This document shows positions 15,001-26,521 of a DNA stretch of 64,000 nucleotides, piece after piece. Origin of the DNA: Polytrichum commune (taxonomy: Eukaryota > Streptophyta > Polytrichopsida > Polytrichales > Polytrichaceae); the NCBI GenBank assembly GCA_950295325.1, contig OX485804.1, positions 69,728,033 through 69,792,032 on the forward strand. The letters run 5' to 3'. Below the pieces are notes generated by a model, which saw only the letters and a program-made list of their open reading frames with translations, did not search any database and was not told where the DNA came from. Every line of letters begins with the position of its first letter. Positions within the stretch are counted from its first letter, which is position 1. The translations under genes were made by a program, and so were the position numbers.

Positions 15001-16696
15001 AAATTACGTCTCATACTCGACCAGCTATTGTTGGGTGTGGTTTGAGTTGGTTTGCAGTCTGTGCGAGAGGTTGCACTGCAAAAGAGGGTAACGGGAATGC
15101 CCTTCGTACTTCCCAAACTACCCCTCTCTCAACATCACCTCTAAGGATAGGCTCTTCTCCATCATCGAGTTCATTGCTCACCAGCAGTGGAAGCACAGCA
15201 GCCAGCTTTTCCAGTGCTTTGTGTACAGAGTATTCAGATCTTGTTGCTATTAATGTCTACAAATTGGTGCTTCTTCTTCTCAAGTTCAATTGCAAGCAAG
15301 TTCATCATGCTGTTGAGAGATTCGAAAATGGAGGGACATGTGATTATAGTCACTTTCCCCAGCTTCCAGCTCCGGAGGTTCTTTATGCCTTGCAGGTGCA
15401 TCCCACAGCCTTCATCTAGAATGCGCTACTCATATATGTTGCCGATGTCACATGATTTCATGTTGCGTATGTGATTATTGCTGCAGTAACATAAGCACCT
15501 CTTCTACGGGATGAGCTTTGATGTCTTTGTCCTATACTAGCAAAATATACTTGGACTTCATGCAGTCTAGGTATTATGTTGTTTTCATTTTTTTTAATCT
15601 CTAACTTACAGGGCATCTGTGCACCCTATGTTCTTTCTTCTCATGAGGATCAACCATGGCAGACACACCTATTGCATTGTGGGCACCTAAAGTTAACTAT
15701 CCACAATTTTAAGCTGTAATTTGCAAGATCTCTTGGAGAATGGCTATGAAAAGTGGACACTCTGGTGATTGCAGGATCAAGTGGAGGGACTTTTGACAGA
15801 AATATTGAGGACAAGACAGGGTAAAGTCGTGGAAGCAGCTGTGCAAGATGTTTGTGTTGTCCTGCTGAGCATTTTGGAAAAGTCTTTATACCTGGGCGTT
15901 TGTGTGAGGAGAACTTGTGGTCTTAATCCACATCCTCTCCGTGCAGATGATTTTGGAAAAGAATATCGGGTTTTGATTTCAGGTAATAATGCTCCCATTG
16001 TTGGTGTTGACTTCTGTCTAGTCCTGTGGATGTCTCCCACTGGCTGATAATGTCTAAATTTAAAACTTTGTGCGAGTCTAATGTCTATTTTAATTTGTGT
16101 AATATGAAGTTATTGTGAGCAACTTCAGATCACCCCCAAACCTCAAAAGAAAATACAGATTTTGATATAAATTAGGTTAAACAGAGATTGTTGTGCAGAG
16201 GATAAGATTAAGAAATATTTTATGCTGTAGTGTAGTGTTTGTGAGACTTGCAGTTGCCATGAACAGAAATTGCTGGAGGTTTTTGTTGGTTTGTTAAATG
16301 CAATGGATAGCAAAGCCATGAAGCCATATACGTCGATCAAAGCCTTTGAATGTTAATATCCATTCCTGTATACCTATGTAGATATTTATATGGTAATAAT
16401 GTCTAGGTATATCAGCTATAATTTCATTATGTTCCCAATCCTCAGAGAGCATGTGAATGCTCTGCAATTTCAGAAAATGTTTATTCTTGATAACCTGATA
16501 TGTAAAGTGAATGAGTGAAGCATCTTTGAGGATCAAACGGAACAAGAAATTTTTGTGTTCTGTATGTAGCATTATACTAATGTGCAATCTATCTACTGTG
16601 TGTTGATGAGCAGCTTCCCAGCATCATAAGTTTATGGAGGCTCCTTTGGAGTCTCTCAAGGGGGTTGTTGCCATTGCTTATCCTGAAATTAGTTGA
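94..16696 (+). CDS. NUP188: NUP188, nuclear pore complex scaffold nucleoporin (5' end beyond window)
   Basis: Large alpha-solenoid nucleoporin of the inner ring of the nuclear pore complex. I read 33 exons with GT..AG borders and compatible phases: 94-267, 507-602, 786-855, 1079-1215, 1377-1517, 1832-1989, 2634-2802, 3026-3124, 3398-3475, 3838-3897, 4850-5007, 5355-5556, 5806-5928, 6472-6557, 6683-6793, 6977-7045, 7412-7500, 8089-8237, 8343-8546, 8696-8818, 9035-9142, 9350-9457, 9598-9774, 10026-10207, 10658-11159, 11417-11524, 11716-11774, 12126-12534, 12931-13701, 14143-14439, 14799-15395, 15775-15982, 16614-16696. They sum to 6105 bases, 2034 codons plus TGA. Diagnostic stretches are LAFSPEAAKSVVH, then LILIEALDLENLL, then WATFLCLVSFLP. 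Exon 12 (GTYGRILRVIDGRVSLVHW) fits the SH3-like insertion of Nup188, which separates it from NUP205. The window opens on G/GTAAGG, apparently the donor of the preceding exon, so only the N-terminus is missing. The last exon (LKGVVAIAYPEIS) is very short. Family call is from memory of plant NUP188. Confidence 0.9.
4166..4542. mobile_element. PIF/Harbinger-type MITE in NUP188 intron
   Basis: A 377-bp non-coding element between exons 10 and 11 of NUP188. Its termini are inverted repeats starting GGGTGAGTTTCCATGT, matching at about 20 of 22 positions. It is flanked by TAA at 4163-4165 and 4543-4545, the 3-bp target duplication typical of PIF/Harbinger. Internal blocks (ACCACCAGAATGTGGTTGG, CTAGTGGGTGA) recur in the element at 56670-56955, so both belong to one family. 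Confidence 0.85.
10463..10657. repeat. Two-copy tandem duplication at an intron 3' end
   Basis: Two adjacent ~97-bp copies (GCTACTTTTGAGTTGTTTTT begins near 10468 and again near 10565) differ at only a few sites. The second copy ends in TATATTGTAG and supplies the acceptor of NUP188 exon 25. The first copy reads TATACTGTGTAT there and has no AG. Confidence 0.85.
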
Positions 16697-18752
16697 TAGT
16701 AAGCAGAATGATCGTACGTTCTTCCACCTACCACATGCCACATGCCACCTGACTGGCTACATAATCAGAGTTGAATGTGAAGTGCTCAGTGGCCTCCGGG
16801 TTTTGTTCCTTCTCGGTTACGGGTTATTGTAACCTTGTTCATTGAGAACTGATGATGCATTACATCCCTGAAGGAAACTACAAAATTTGATACAAGATCC
16901 CTTGGTGAAGGCATCTCAAAAGAACAGTCAAAAAGATTATGATTCAGACCATGATGGTGCTGGTGAGACACTCTGGTGCTGTCCTGTCCTCTCAAATCTC
17001 CGTGGCAGGGATAACTTCATGCACCCAACTGCATTTGCTTTGAGGTCAGTACAGGAAATGAAAAGTGACTGCTAGGTTACAGATGATCAGACTCCAGACA
17101 GAGAAATACAATCCTATGTGAAATTTTCATGTTCTTGGTACCTCAGTACAAGAAACAACCATTTTTGGTCAGTTGAGCCTTGAAAAAGTCTCTTGAGCAG
17201 CCAGAAGCTTTTCCCTGGAAGCGTACTCAAAGATTCTCCTCTACATGTGTACTAACTTTCATGATGCTCTCATGTGTATGTATTGATGACCAATTGGTTT
17301 AACCTAGTGAAATGTGTGTTGCATTAGCAAATCTACGAACAAACATCACCAAAAGCTGGATGAAAATTGGACCTCCCCTAATTTAGTTATGGTTATTGAA
17401 GTGCGTGTATGTTGGTTCCTTAATACAAGACTTATGTCTTCCTAATTGTGTTCACTATTGAGTGTGGAGTAGTTAATAAAATTTGAAGATGAAATCTAAT
17501 CTCTTTTAAACATGTGTCTTTATGATGTTTGTTATTTGATCCTAATCGAGCACCACACCAAGTAACCAATAAAATGAAGTGTTGTATAACACTTGCGAAC
17601 CTTATATTGTTTGGACCTGGGCTATGGCCCGTGCTTGTTCCTGTTTGAAACCGTACTCAATAGGACTTGGGTAGTTCTTTCGCTAGTGTTGTCAAATTGA
17701 ATGTTGGTAGAAGGCTGCCAAATAATTCCAGTATTAGTGCAAGTGCTCTCATTGCATTCAACTAATTTTATAGGTTGGGTTGACGGCCTTCATGGGGGAT
17801 GTCCCTCCAATTCTCAAGAAATTGGTTTTGCCTACTTTGTTCCTTAACTTGATCCATATTTTGTTCATTAAATACTAATTGAGGGAATAACATGGCTTCC
17901 AAAGGGCCTTGGGGAGGTCCTAGTAAGTCCCCATTTGTTGTTAAAATCATAATTTGTTACAACTACAATATTCTTATGTTGCCCATGGGGCCCGTGGAAG
18001 CCCATGGACAACATAAAACATTCTTGATATGTTGGCGATTGGTGGTGGATCCTTAGTAGATCTCAACCATTGGACTTGGATGGACCAAGATTTCTAACTT
18101 GTGAGCACTTGATTGCAATGTGGTGGCAAACACCCACAAATGTTGCTGCCTCCACAACTTGGATTTGATGCCAATTTTTTTAAACATAATTAGGTACATA
18201 CTAACCCAACTCAAGAAATAGACGTCATCTATAATCACTAAATGGGTGACCTTTAGTTGGGCAACCCCTAAGGTAACTAACCTTTTTCTGAGCAGTTAAG
18301 TAATTTAGCATATATGTGGTTTAGGTATGCATCCCTCATGTAAAGAATTAGAAATGAGAAGCAATCCATATTTTTTATATTGATTTTCACAATAATGAAA
18401 TTACTCTGCATCTCCTAAGTGAACATTCTCTTCAACCTATACTTGTGAAATAGGCTACCTTATTTCCAATCACCAATTGGTTGATACAAAACCAAAGATG
18501 CTTGATTTTCGTAATTAATAATTGTGGCACAAAAATATGCTTGTAATCTAAACCTAGATGTCAACCCAACCAACCTAAATTTGGATTTTGATCATGACAT
18601 GCCAACATTGAGTAGAAATTGATATTGTGTTGCACAAAAATAAGTTGACCTCAGCTGCGAAAATAGGGGTGGTGGTCGGGAATAGGTTGACACCTTATGC
18701 CACATCAGATGACATGTAACATGCCATGTGGATAAATGGGCGGGCGACCCAC
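16697..18752. other. NUP188 3' flank and intergenic DNA
   Basis: No convincing coding frame. AATAAA-type signals occur near 17475 and 17567, downstream of the NUP188 stop, and could end the transcript, but that is inference. The stretch 17280-17600 resembles the dispersed R1 repeats found on the right of the window (for example the block at 51110-51370). The rest is AT-rich sequence in which I see nothing specific. Confidence 0.4.
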
Positions 18753-18754
18753 TA

Positions 18755-19591
18755 CAGTCTACCCTCTAAAAATGTTAAACCTCGGGAGTGGATCAAAGTT
18801 AACATTTATAGAGGTGTTAACAATTAACAATTAACAATTTACTTTTTTGAGCAATATACAAATCTTAACATTTATAAATATAAGCAATTGTGAAGAGTCC
18901 TTGTGAGAGAATACCCTTCATAAAATTGCAAACCCAATCAAAACTTTATTCAATATCAAGTTTACAAATCATAGGTGAAGTATGAATTAAAAGTTCTTTG
19001 GTGAGATTCATCTGCATGCACAACTTGCAAATATTTCTCAATCAACACCAACAGACCCACATACTTGGACACATCACATGAACGTGATTCCATGTACCTT
19101 CTAATGGTACCAAAACTAGATTGCAAGTCACTATAAGATGGAATGGGTTCCACCTCACACTCCTCTCCCTCACAATCATCATCTGAGACATTAGAAGTCC
19201 CACCAATAGAGCCTAAAACATCCCATACATCCTCTTCGGTGACCTCATATGGATTGTTCAAATCAAAGTCTAATTTGTATTGCACATATTCTTGTGCCTC
19301 CATTCTTGAACTTCCATCACTAGAACTATTAGTAGCCAAACTTAGTCTTTCCAAAAGACTAGTTAACTCCTGCAATTCCACTTGAGGATTTGGAATGGAA
19401 ACTCCATTCAAATTATGGTTGTATTTCATTCGTTAACATTTATAGAGTCAAATTTACAAAGAAGGGAGTACCATTTTGTTAACACTTAACACGTTTAACA
19501 TTTATAGTGTGCAATATGTGGGGAGTAGAAGAAAGTTAACATTTAGAGAGGGTTAACACTTATAGGTGTAACATTTATAGAGGGTGGACTG
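18755..19591 (-). mobile_element. Pogo/Tigger-like (Lemi1-type) DNA transposon, internally deleted
   Basis: An 837-bp element bounded by the dinucleotide TA (18753-18754 and 19592-19593). Its inverted termini begin CAGTCYACCCTCTAWAAATG and match at about 21 of 23 positions. The CAGT..CCTCTATAAAT pattern with TA duplication is that of plant pogo-like elements of the Emigrant/Lemi1 type (from memory). Near both ends the word GTTAACATTTATAGAGG or close variants recurs several times (about 18797, 19433, 19494, 19536), as expected for subterminal transposase-binding repeats. The interior keeps only the C-terminal end of a transposase. Confidence 0.85.
18962..19429 (-). pseudogene. C-terminal remnant of a pogo/Tigger-like transposase
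   Basis: A 155-codon open frame inside the pogo-like element. It starts at an ATG (MKYNHNLNGV) and contains an acidic stretch (SDDDCEGEECEVEPIPSY) followed by LQSSFGTIRRYMES and a short leucine-rich tail. This resembles the region C-terminal to the DDE domain in Tigger/CENP-B-like transposases. No DDE catalytic domain and no CENP-B-type DNA-binding domain is present, and 837 bp cannot hold them, so this is a deletion derivative, not a working transposase. The function call rests on the surrounding terminal repeats more than on the protein. Confidence 0.65.
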
Positions 19592-19593
19592 TA

Positions 19594-20008
19594 TCTAGGC
19601 GGACATCCAAAAAAATAGTAATTAGCCACATGGCCTATTAAAGCCTTACTATCTCCAAACTCCAAGTTTATCCCAAGGGATGTGAAATGGCTAGAGGCTC
19701 ATTTTCCTACGACCTAGAAATCGTGGAGAGCCCCTTGCAAATGTCACCGAAGGTTGGTCTTTCTTGTGGCCGAAGAATCGTTCCACAAGCGATGAAAATC
19801 TATGCAATGCACCTATAATTCAAATAGTATCAGATTCGTATCTGTAGATGTATATCTATCCTAATATTGGATGATGCTACCATACAAACCTAAGCATCTT
19901 GTAATTCTGAACTGGACCTACGTCCAATTTTGCTTAAATATGAGTTGGCTCAGGCTTGGTGGCATCTTGATAAATTCATGTCCTGGAACTAGTCTCCAAA
20001 ACTTCCAC
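19594..20008. other. 3' flank of the minus-strand membrane protein gene
   Basis: Short AT-rich stretch between the pogo-like element and the stop codon of the membrane protein gene. It probably includes that gene's 3' untranslated region. No coding frame or repeat recognised. Confidence 0.4.
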
Positions 20009-21959
20009 CTAAAACTTGTGTATGCTTACAGTGACATTTTTCTCCCAACATACAGTGAAGGCACACAGCATGAGTTTACTTTGAGCTTGATCAAATTCCC
20101 AGCAGCGAATGAGAACACAACAAGCCATGATTGTGACTGAGAAGAGGAAGAGAAATAACATCACAACCTGGTAGAAATTCCTACGAGACCTTGTGTCCTG
20201 TTCTAGTTTCCTTATTTTCTCTTTCTCCAACTTCTCCTCAATGCCTTTGAAATTGAACTCCCTAGCCTTCACCAACGTCACCCTGGTCTCGGCAAACTGC
20301 ATACAACAACAAATTACATCCGTGTCAAAAATTAAGAGAACTTGGTATGATCAGCAAGCAATCGAGTCTCTTCGTCAATTCCCGTGAGTGCTTTTATGTT
20401 TTGCAGACTTATTTATGATTGCAACGATACTGCATAGTCGGAGATCCACACGAAGAGATCATAATTTAGAAGACACCAAGACTTTTGTACACCGGGGTAA
20501 TACACGTGTAATAGTTTTGTGACATAGTTTGGATGCTTGTTTTCCAACTCGTCTAGCATTCAAGAACACAAGTCAATTGGAAAAAACATAGCCATGTGGG
20601 AGACTCTTCCCTTCTATATCTGGTTTGGGCTCTTAAATAATGTGCCATCATGTTAGGGAGACCCACTTTAAGTGAATTCTTTTTTTCCATGAAGTAAGGT
20701 GGCTCATCAAAATAATTGTCATCTGCATGCGATTAAATTGCATGGGTTTTCCTCCACTCTTGTTCTACCACCACTCCGTGCACACGGTCACCAGTAGTCT
20801 CAAAGTGAACGATGTGTCTAAATATCTCAAGACGGCTTTCCATGCCTCGATGCCCCGCCACTACTTCACGTGGACAGTGTGGTTTAGATTGTTTATGCAA
20901 TTGGATGTGTGCTCACGTTTATTTGTGAAATTTGATGTCTTGCACACTACAAGAAATTCCTCTATGTTGCATAATAATGTAACAATTCACTATAGTGTGT
21001 TCCAATTTCCAATGTTGGTTTCGTGTATAGGTCAATGGCATGGATTAAATAATCCACATCAACAATGGTATTAAAAAACTTACTTGTAGGTATCAAAATT
21101 GTAATATGAGACAAATAATGATGTTTTGGTGGGTATGTCAAGGTAAGGAAAACTTTATACACCCGAGTTTGGATCAATTCCATTCTAAAACATATTGATA
21201 CTAAGATGAATTTGCCTAAAAATAAAGGTCCTTGCATGGCATATAGATCTGTATTGTATCAAAAACAAAATAACTGTCAAATACGCACACCCCAGCAGTA
21301 TCAAGAAATGTGAAATCCCCCTATTTGTAATTATTCCTTCTGAAAAAAACGATACCAGACAAACACCGATGTCTACCACATTAAACGAAGATAACTAAAT
21401 TAGTGACACAGATTTCAAGAAATAAGGAAGCCCAGACTAGAGAGACGAAAGAGTGTAGTAGTGATCGAATCGTATACTCACTCACCTCTACTAGATTTTC
21501 TGATTTGATCAACTTGCGCCTGTCGATCTCGTAGTCTCGTAGCTTGTAGTGGACACTGATTGCTGTTGCGACGGAGACGAGAAGCGACAGCAGCGCGGGC
21601 AACAGCGAGATCTGGCAGGTGAGGATGTTCCTGGGCGAGTTGGCCACATTACTTAACACCACTCCTTGGAAGACGCTGTAGAATCCTATCAGATGGTATA
21701 ACTCCGTCTTGTCAGAAGTGCAACGCGCCCTGTACAATTCCACGTTCTTACGTTCCTCCTTGTTCTCCTTCTCTAAATCCTTCAGCAAGGGACGGACAAG
21801 TGGTGGTACTGGAGGATTCTGACCAGGCTGATGATCTTGAGATGTTGCCGATGATCCGGCTCGAGCTGGGCTTGCAGGCGGTATTTGGTTCCCCTCAGTC
21901 TCCATATCGGGGTTTGATGGCAATGAATTAGGGCTAGGCACTGGAGTGCTACTGTCCAT
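20009..21959 (-). CDS. Predicted multi-pass membrane protein with proline-rich N-terminus, two exons
   Basis: Exon 1 is 21959-21486 and exon 2 is 20296-20009, joined in phase 0 across GAG/GTGAGT and TGCAG/TTT, giving 253 residues. Residues 1-55 are Pro/Ser-rich and probably disordered. Residues 56-80 are highly charged (LLKDLEKENKEERKNVELYR). Hydrophobic segments lie near 89-105 (IGFYSVFQGVVLSNV), 113-136 (LTCQISLLPALLSLLVSVAT) and 199-222 (FYQVVMLFLFLFSVTIMACC). A charged helix, possibly a coiled coil, spans 175-195. There is no catalytic motif. I recall uncharacterised proteins of seedless plants with a similar 'FYxVFQGVVL' segment, but cannot name a family. If the intron were not removed, reading would run on through 'VSEYTIRSLLHSF' and give another hydrophobic tail (192 aa). 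The spliced form fits better because both splice sites are strong. Confidence 0.7.
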
Positions 21960-21999
21960 CGCCAGGTGAGATTAATTTCGATTAGGTTACTGCATCATC

Positions 22000-22545
22000 A
22001 CAAAGAAATGGTCGCAAAAGTGAGTGACGGTGAGGATGAAAACCGGGACGTAGACATTTCAGGGTTTACCCAAGCTGAATTACAACGATCGTTGCTCTTC
22101 TCAAGGCGTAGTAGCTCGTAGAATAACAGATGGATTTTCAGGACATACGAAAACGACTTTAATCAACTGAATGCAGAATAAGCTTGACAAAAGACGAGCT
22201 GTGACAAGCAGTGATGCAGGATCGCTACTGCATTATTCAAACCTTTTGGGGTTGATTTTTAGGTGAATGCATCTCGAAGAAGTGGTCGCAACAGTGTGAA
22301 GAGGAGGGTGACTAAGGGCGGGGACAAATGAAACCCAGCGCCTAACTCCGCAAATCAAGTTTCAAGGCTCAGGCAAATTCAATTACAACGATTTCTTTCT
22401 TCATTGCGTATAAGGTCTTAGGGTAACAGATGGCAAGTAGTACATACAAACATGAATGTAGAGAGCAACCTTAAAATCGAAATCTGTGAAATCTGTGAAA
22501 GTATGCGAGAAGCAATAAATAGTGCAGGAGGATTGGTGCATTCGC
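22000..22545. repeat. Diverged tandem duplication of the 5' flank of the membrane protein gene
   Basis: Two related blocks of roughly 270-290 bp lie just upstream of the start codon. Shared landmarks in order are GGTCGCAA, an AATTACAACGAT(C/T) word, a GTCTTAGGGTAACAGATGG-like word (about 22115-22135 and 22412-22432) and GCATT. Similarity is partial, so the duplication is old. It may duplicate promoter or leader sequence; that is inference. Confidence 0.5.
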
Positions 22546-25500
22546 TCATCAGCGCTGCAACTAGCTAGCAACAACCATTCACATGTAAAAGGGAGTCCCC
22601 AAAATGCAAATGTGTGATTATGAAATTGAATGCTCAACAACACTAACCTCCACATATACCCCAGGTCCACAAATAAATCTGTGACCGTTGGGTCCGATCG
22701 ATAACGAGTCCGGCGATCTTCATATGGTGCAAGTGATCATCGAATGATCATCGAGTGCTCCCACGGCAGACTCTACCGTCGTTGAGTCGGTCCCGACACT
22801 ACATGTCGTTGTTAGTAGTTACTGAGAAGTTTCTAAATATTTTATTTCAGCATCATCTGGCAAGTTCTCAGGAATCAAGTACAAAGAAGTTCGAGCTTTT
22901 CGTAATACTGTTGGCAAGCAAGCCAGCTTGTCGCCAATAATACCTTAAGTTGGGCTTTTCCAACTTTACAGACAAAGCCTAATCTAGTACAGACTAACTC
23001 CTGATCTAGTCAAGTCTGTACATGACGAGGACAAAGGTGTCTGCACACAATATACTTAAGTAATGTAGAGATGATCTACCTGGCACCAGAACTCAGTCAA
23101 AACTTCTACTCTATATTTCATTTGGCGGTAAGATTCCTCCGTGTCTGCACCTATGTTTGGGGAAAACCGACGGCTAGTTCATTATCAGCCGATGGATTTC
23201 CCCTCATGGCCGGTCCAAATTTCCAACCATCGGATGGCAATCCGACTGGAATTTTAATCCTCCGGCAATTAGTCAATGGACCAGAAAATATCCCGGAAAT
23301 GTAGCCGATTCTTTTTGTGAGTTACTGGATTTTAGCCGGAAGCATCCAGAGCGTTATTTGTCTGGGGCATTTGACGATGCACTTGAGGAAGTACCCTAAA
23401 CCTTAAACCTTTTGAATTATGCAACCTTTCCATGACCAAATCCAATTGCTTCTATGAAGAATTGGGGGACCCTTGGCCTTCAAGCGGTGAAGGCATTGAT
23501 AGGTTCAATTCTTGCCAAGGATATTAACTCTTCAAATTTAAAGTTTTGAACATGCCTTTCTTTTCACTTATTCAAGATTTTGTACTAAGAAATGATTTCT
23601 AATAACTTTTCATACATTTTTAAAACAATTAGTGCCGATATGAATTCCATTTAATCGGATATTGGCCAATGAAAATATGAAAATATAGGCAATTGGCCGA
23701 TTGATTTTACAAAAGACCGGCTCTTGCCAATGTAAATTGGAAAAAATCCGACCCTTCGTAGCAACTACCGGCAATTAGCCACTGAGGCTTCAAAAACTTC
23801 CCGATGCATATGTTATCACTCATTAACTTATGGGTTTTGTGTACATAGTGGCCCTTCAAGAATACAAAGACAAGGTTTTTCAATCCCAAGCATGGGTGGG
23901 CAATGTTTTTTCAAGAAGAAAAGAATTCACGCATGAAGTTTTGGGCAAGTTGCCTAAGGTTGGCAGGATGCGGGTCCTGATTGGGTAGATCCCCCATACA
24001 AATGCTTGTAGGGGAACTTTGATGTCCCCCTTAGATCAAGCCCTTCTAAAGGAGGGGGTTATTTGGTCACTTGCCCATGACACACAATTCATCTTTGTCA
24101 TGGGCAAGCATGGTGGATGGTGTTTAAGGAAAGCAAGTCTAAAAAAATAAGGCTCTTAGCTATGTGCCCAATTCTCATAGGATTTGAAATACACAATTTG
24201 GCAAGATGACATATATATTTCTAGCAACTTAGGAACTTCTGGAAGATTCATATTAGTGTAACATTAGCGAAACATGCACACTGTCTTGATCACTCTTTTA
24301 AAAGAACTAGTATCTTGTATATATCATGCATAGGGAACATGCCAAGGATTTGTGGCACTAAAGTAAAGTCATCTAGTATCAAATTTGGGACAAGTCCATC
24401 AAGAGGCTAAGATGAAGCTTAAATTAGGTGAAAATCTTTGAGGTGGCGCCTAAGACCCCTTGTCCCCTCCTAGCTACATATAGGTGGCACTTGCTATTTT
24501 GTGAATAGCATATAGGTGAAAAAAGGTCGTGATTGGTAGCGGTCCACTAGAAAATGTCTTGTCTGACTAGTAATCTATAATATCATTATTGCTCATTGAT
24601 ATTATAGAATGGTCTAAGGGCTCTCAGTTTGTATCGCGATATGCCAAATCATCAATTTCCAAACTTCTGTTGGAAATACTTCCTCGTAAAAGATGTTTGA
24701 GTTAGGTTACGATGCATCTTCTGACGGTTGGGATTAAGCAAAAGACCCAATTTGTAGATTCTACATTATTGAGAAAATTGAAGTTTGAGTGGCCAATATG
24801 CAAATTGAATTCTAGAGATGCTTCAATTGTGTGCCTCTTGTTACGTAACAATTTTCTTTGCAACTTTCTTTGCATACTATCTCTTCCACAAATGAAAATT
24901 TGGATGAAGTTTTATGCTTATACTATATTTATTTTCAATTATATCCTTTTCACAAGCCAAAAACCATAACTAATCCAAATGTGATCCAATCATATTGAAA
25001 TTTTGGTTATCGCTTCAATAAACATTTGCCTATTTATGTAGGATTTTGCTTTAGAACTTTCACTCCTTCAATTAAACAAAAGTTACTTATATGCAGTCCT
25101 TTATCTTTTTGGGGTTATGGTTCGTTTCTGTTCGTAAAGTGGGCCATACTCAAAACAGAAACCTGGTCAAAATCATAGTATTTTAAAGTACCCATAGTTT
25201 AATTATTTTTATGTCTGCACGTCGATGGACGGTGTTTCCATTGTACAGACAGATGAGTGGATTCATGCCGCCCAAAATTCTTCTTCTGCAAAAGATTGTG
25301 TCTGCGATGGAGATAGATTATAAGTAAATGCTTCGCAGTTGGGTTCTGCAAAGTAGATGCTTAGATTGGAAGGTGTAGCTGCCGGGGGGCGGGGTCCAAT
25401 ATTATAATTCTCACATTCAATATCACACTTCCTCTTGCCTTGCAATTTCGTCCGGGTCCGCGTTCGACATAATTGTCTCATCACATTTCATCACACTTTC

Positions 25501-26078
25501 TTGGAGGAGTAGATTAGCAGCTACGCCGAAGAATTCTTCTTCAAGCTGTTACAGGGGCTGGTTTCCTCATCGTCGAAGGTAAACATCTGCATGTCGGTGG
25601 TTTGGTTTTCTTATTCATGAGTTAGGTCATCAATTCATGGGGGTGCTATTACTTGCTAGCTACAACTTTCTGACTCTCTCAAATGACAGATAAGGTCTGA
25701 TTAGGTATCTTGGGATTGCATGTTATGTTCATATTTGGTGTTGTCAGCAACGATTACCGGTTTAATTGTAGGAGAATCCAGGGTGTTTCAACCCAGCCCA
25801 TTTGAAACAACGGCAAAAAAATCCCATCGTTTTGTGTCAAAATGGTCAATTTGACACGCATTTGATACATACTGTGGGATCTAATGTACATATTTGGTTC
25901 TGCATATATACCCACCCCAGGCAGGTGGTTTATGGACATTAGAGCGGAATGGAGATTCTTGCAAGGAATTTAGTTTTAAATCTGGATTGATCCTGGTTGG
26001 ATGATTGCACATATTGCAGCTGTACTGCTTGCAGATTGAAATCGTTGAGAATGATCTAGTGGGAGTTGTCTTGTACAG
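22546..26078. other. Intergenic region, no gene recognised
   Basis: No frame with clear protein-like character. The stretch 23160-23780 repeatedly uses the words CGGCAATTAG, GGCCGAT and CCGAC in both orientations, which suggests a decayed repeat, but I could not find ends. From about 25500 the sequence becomes richer in G and C. At 25571-25580 a CGAAG/GTAAAC junction looks like the donor of a 5' untranslated exon belonging to the small gene at 26114. Confidence 0.4.
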
Positions 26079-26113
26079 TTCCATATCTGAGAGCTGGTCA
26101 TTAATTATAAGCC

Positions 26114-26521
26114 ATGGGGCAAGCTGATTTCACGTTCCGGAACGAGACCGGGGAGAAGATCATTGTGAAACACGCGTTTAAAAACGTCACTGGAGAAACT
26201 TTTACTGTAGAGAATCTCCACTCCGAAACAATACAAGTCAACACTGATCCGCAGACGTATGAGAAGTATTGGTTGCATGATTCAGCTGACAAGAACACAG
26301 GGAAATATGTCAGTTCGGACGAGTTCACGAGCAAGGAGCAGGTGACAGTCGTCAAGGAGGGGGGCGAATTTCAACTCAAATTCCAAGGAAGGTACAAACT
26401 TACATTTCCTGCAACCTGGAATAAATTGAATATTAAGCTTCCGATGCACAGTTGTTATGGACGATCGATCAGGATATGCCCAAGGGGGTTGGATTGTATG
26501 ACTATACTAACTTTTCGTTAA
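26114..26521 (+). CDS. Small orphan protein, 135 aa, single coding exon
   Basis: Intronless frame starting MGQADFTFRNETGEKIIVKH. A probable 5' untranslated intron ends at TTGTACAG/TT (26078), 35 bases before the ATG. The protein is soluble and beta-rich in appearance, with alternating hydrophobic and polar residues (EKIIVKHAF, ETFTVENL, EQVTVVKEGGEFQLKF). It has no signal peptide and no membrane segment. The last ~30 residues (from LPMHSCYGRSIRIC) look unlike the rest: three cysteines appear and the regular pattern stops. Reading the neighbouring frame from the same point gives VVMDDRSGYAQGGWIV then a stop, so a one-base change near 26450 could have altered the C-terminus. I do not recognise the family. 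The pattern of duplicated T/S-V-X-N/H strands is compatible with a small lectin-like or pore-protein-like beta fold, but nothing in the sequence proves it. Confidence 0.55.
   Translation: MGQADFTFRNETGEKIIVKHAFKNVTGETFTVENLHSETIQVNTDPQTYEKYWLHDSADKNTGKYVSSDEFTSKEQVTVVKEGGEFQLKFQGRYKLTFPATWNKLNIKLPMHSCYGRSIRICPRGLDCMTILTFR

Noticed and set aside
16887-17075. 62-codon frame downstream of the NUP188 stop
   Set aside because: No splice sites connect it to the gene and the last NUP188 exon already ends in a TGA with matching phase; probably 3' untranslated or intergenic.
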